Translations under genes and position numbers: made by a program | Shown here: piece after piece, positions 12,533-12,629 of the stretch | Layout of the letters: each line of letters begins with the position of its first letter | How positions within the stretch are numbered: the first letter of the stretch is position 1 | The notes under the pieces: model-generated | Databases searched by the model: none | What the model was told of the DNA's origin: nothing | The model's input: only the letters and a program-made list of their open reading frames with translations | Source of the DNA: an uncultured bacterium | GTDB lineage: Bacteria > Eisenbacteria > RBG-16-71-46 > CAIMUX01 | NCBI GenBank assembly: GCA_946886185.1 | Contig: CAMPIC010000028.1 | Location: 1-12,629, forward strand | Length of the DNA stretch: 12,629 nucleotides | Direction: 5' to 3'

Positions 12533-12629
12533 GCGCCGCGACGAGCGACTGGGCGTCGAACGCGCCCGTGTGGCGCTCGCCGGCGACGAAGAACGTGGGC
12601 GTGCCGGCGAGCGCCACACGGGCGCGTTC
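12516..12629 (-). CDS. C-terminal end of a DsbA/thioredoxin-like protein, truncated by the window edge
   Basis: 37 residues ending FDAQSLVAALTAAR-stop. The tract GTPTFFVAGERHTGAFD is the cis-proline strand and following turn typical of DsbA-like and actinobacterial thioredoxin-fold proteins (GTPTFFVNG...). The CxxC active site would lie beyond the window. The stop (12516-12518) lies inside the convergent dapF 3' end. The first nine codons, from 12629 to 12603, are one arm of a perfect inverted repeat and may be artefactual, so only the part from GTPT onward is trusted. Confidence 0.6.
   Translation of the reverse strand, partial: ERARVALAGTPTFFVAGERHTGAFDAQSLVAALTAAR
12558..12629. repeat. 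Perfect 27-bp inverted repeat at the window end
   Basis: 12558-12584 is the exact reverse complement of 12603-12629, with an 18-base spacer, and the right arm ends at the last base. Both arms meet the spacer with the self-complementary GCCGGC. There is no T-run and the repeat lies within coding sequence, so it is not a terminator. A fold-back or assembly artefact is most likely. Confidence 0.9.

Noticed and set aside
1..12629. CRISPR arrays, tRNA genes, insertion sequences, phage or toxin-antitoxin genes
   Set aside because: Nothing with the required repeats, folds or protein motifs was seen on either strand.

Overview
The window reads as chromosomal DNA of a free-living, GC-rich bacterium, probably of the FCB/Eisenbacteria-like type. 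The support is two secreted proteins ending in a FlgD-like Ig/sorting domain with a PNPF motif, a sigma factor of the kind paired with Ser/Thr kinases, and a PknB-type kinase with an N-terminal AFLD...LRSEVASLL tract and a large beta-propeller. The lineage is an inference from domain habits, not a phylogeny. I see no tRNA, rRNA, IS element, phage gene or CRISPR array.

Layout. 133-2437 (+): a secreted Porphyromonas-type peptidylarginine/agmatine deiminase-family protein, then a small membrane-anchored SEC-C protein with two near-identical 26-residue repeats. 2511-2545: a short stretch just downstream of the sigma gene that looks like both ends of the kinase gene joined together. 2556-3155 (-): the sigma factor. 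3156-3404: divergent control region. 3405-5255 (+): secreted kelch protein. 5270-8140 (-): transmembrane Ser/Thr kinase. 8283-10695 (+): guaA with a probable leaderless promoter, then a double-ACT regulator. 10670-10975 (-): a YhbY RNA-binding protein. 11131-12054 (-): C-terminal part of a propeller plus CBM9-like protein. 12056-12629: two gene fragments (dapF 3' half and a DsbA/thioredoxin-like 3' end) of different composition, ending in a perfect 27-bp inverted repeat.

How it may work together. The sigma factor lacks the acidic DAED-type patch of ordinary ECF region 2.2 and carries a Thr-rich tract there. With a membrane kinase 2 kb away on the same strand, this fits the known scheme of sigma activation by phosphorylation (EcfP/PknT of Vibrio parahaemolyticus). 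Sequence scars suggest that sigma and kinase genes were once adjacent and that one kinase copy was deleted. The kelch gene between them is an obvious candidate member of the module. guaA, the ACT protein and YhbY are housekeeping.

Caution: at about 12045-12070 two unrelated genes on opposite strands are both cut at the same place and base composition rises. I take this as a chimeric join, so the last ~570 bases should not be used to describe this organism without read-level checks.
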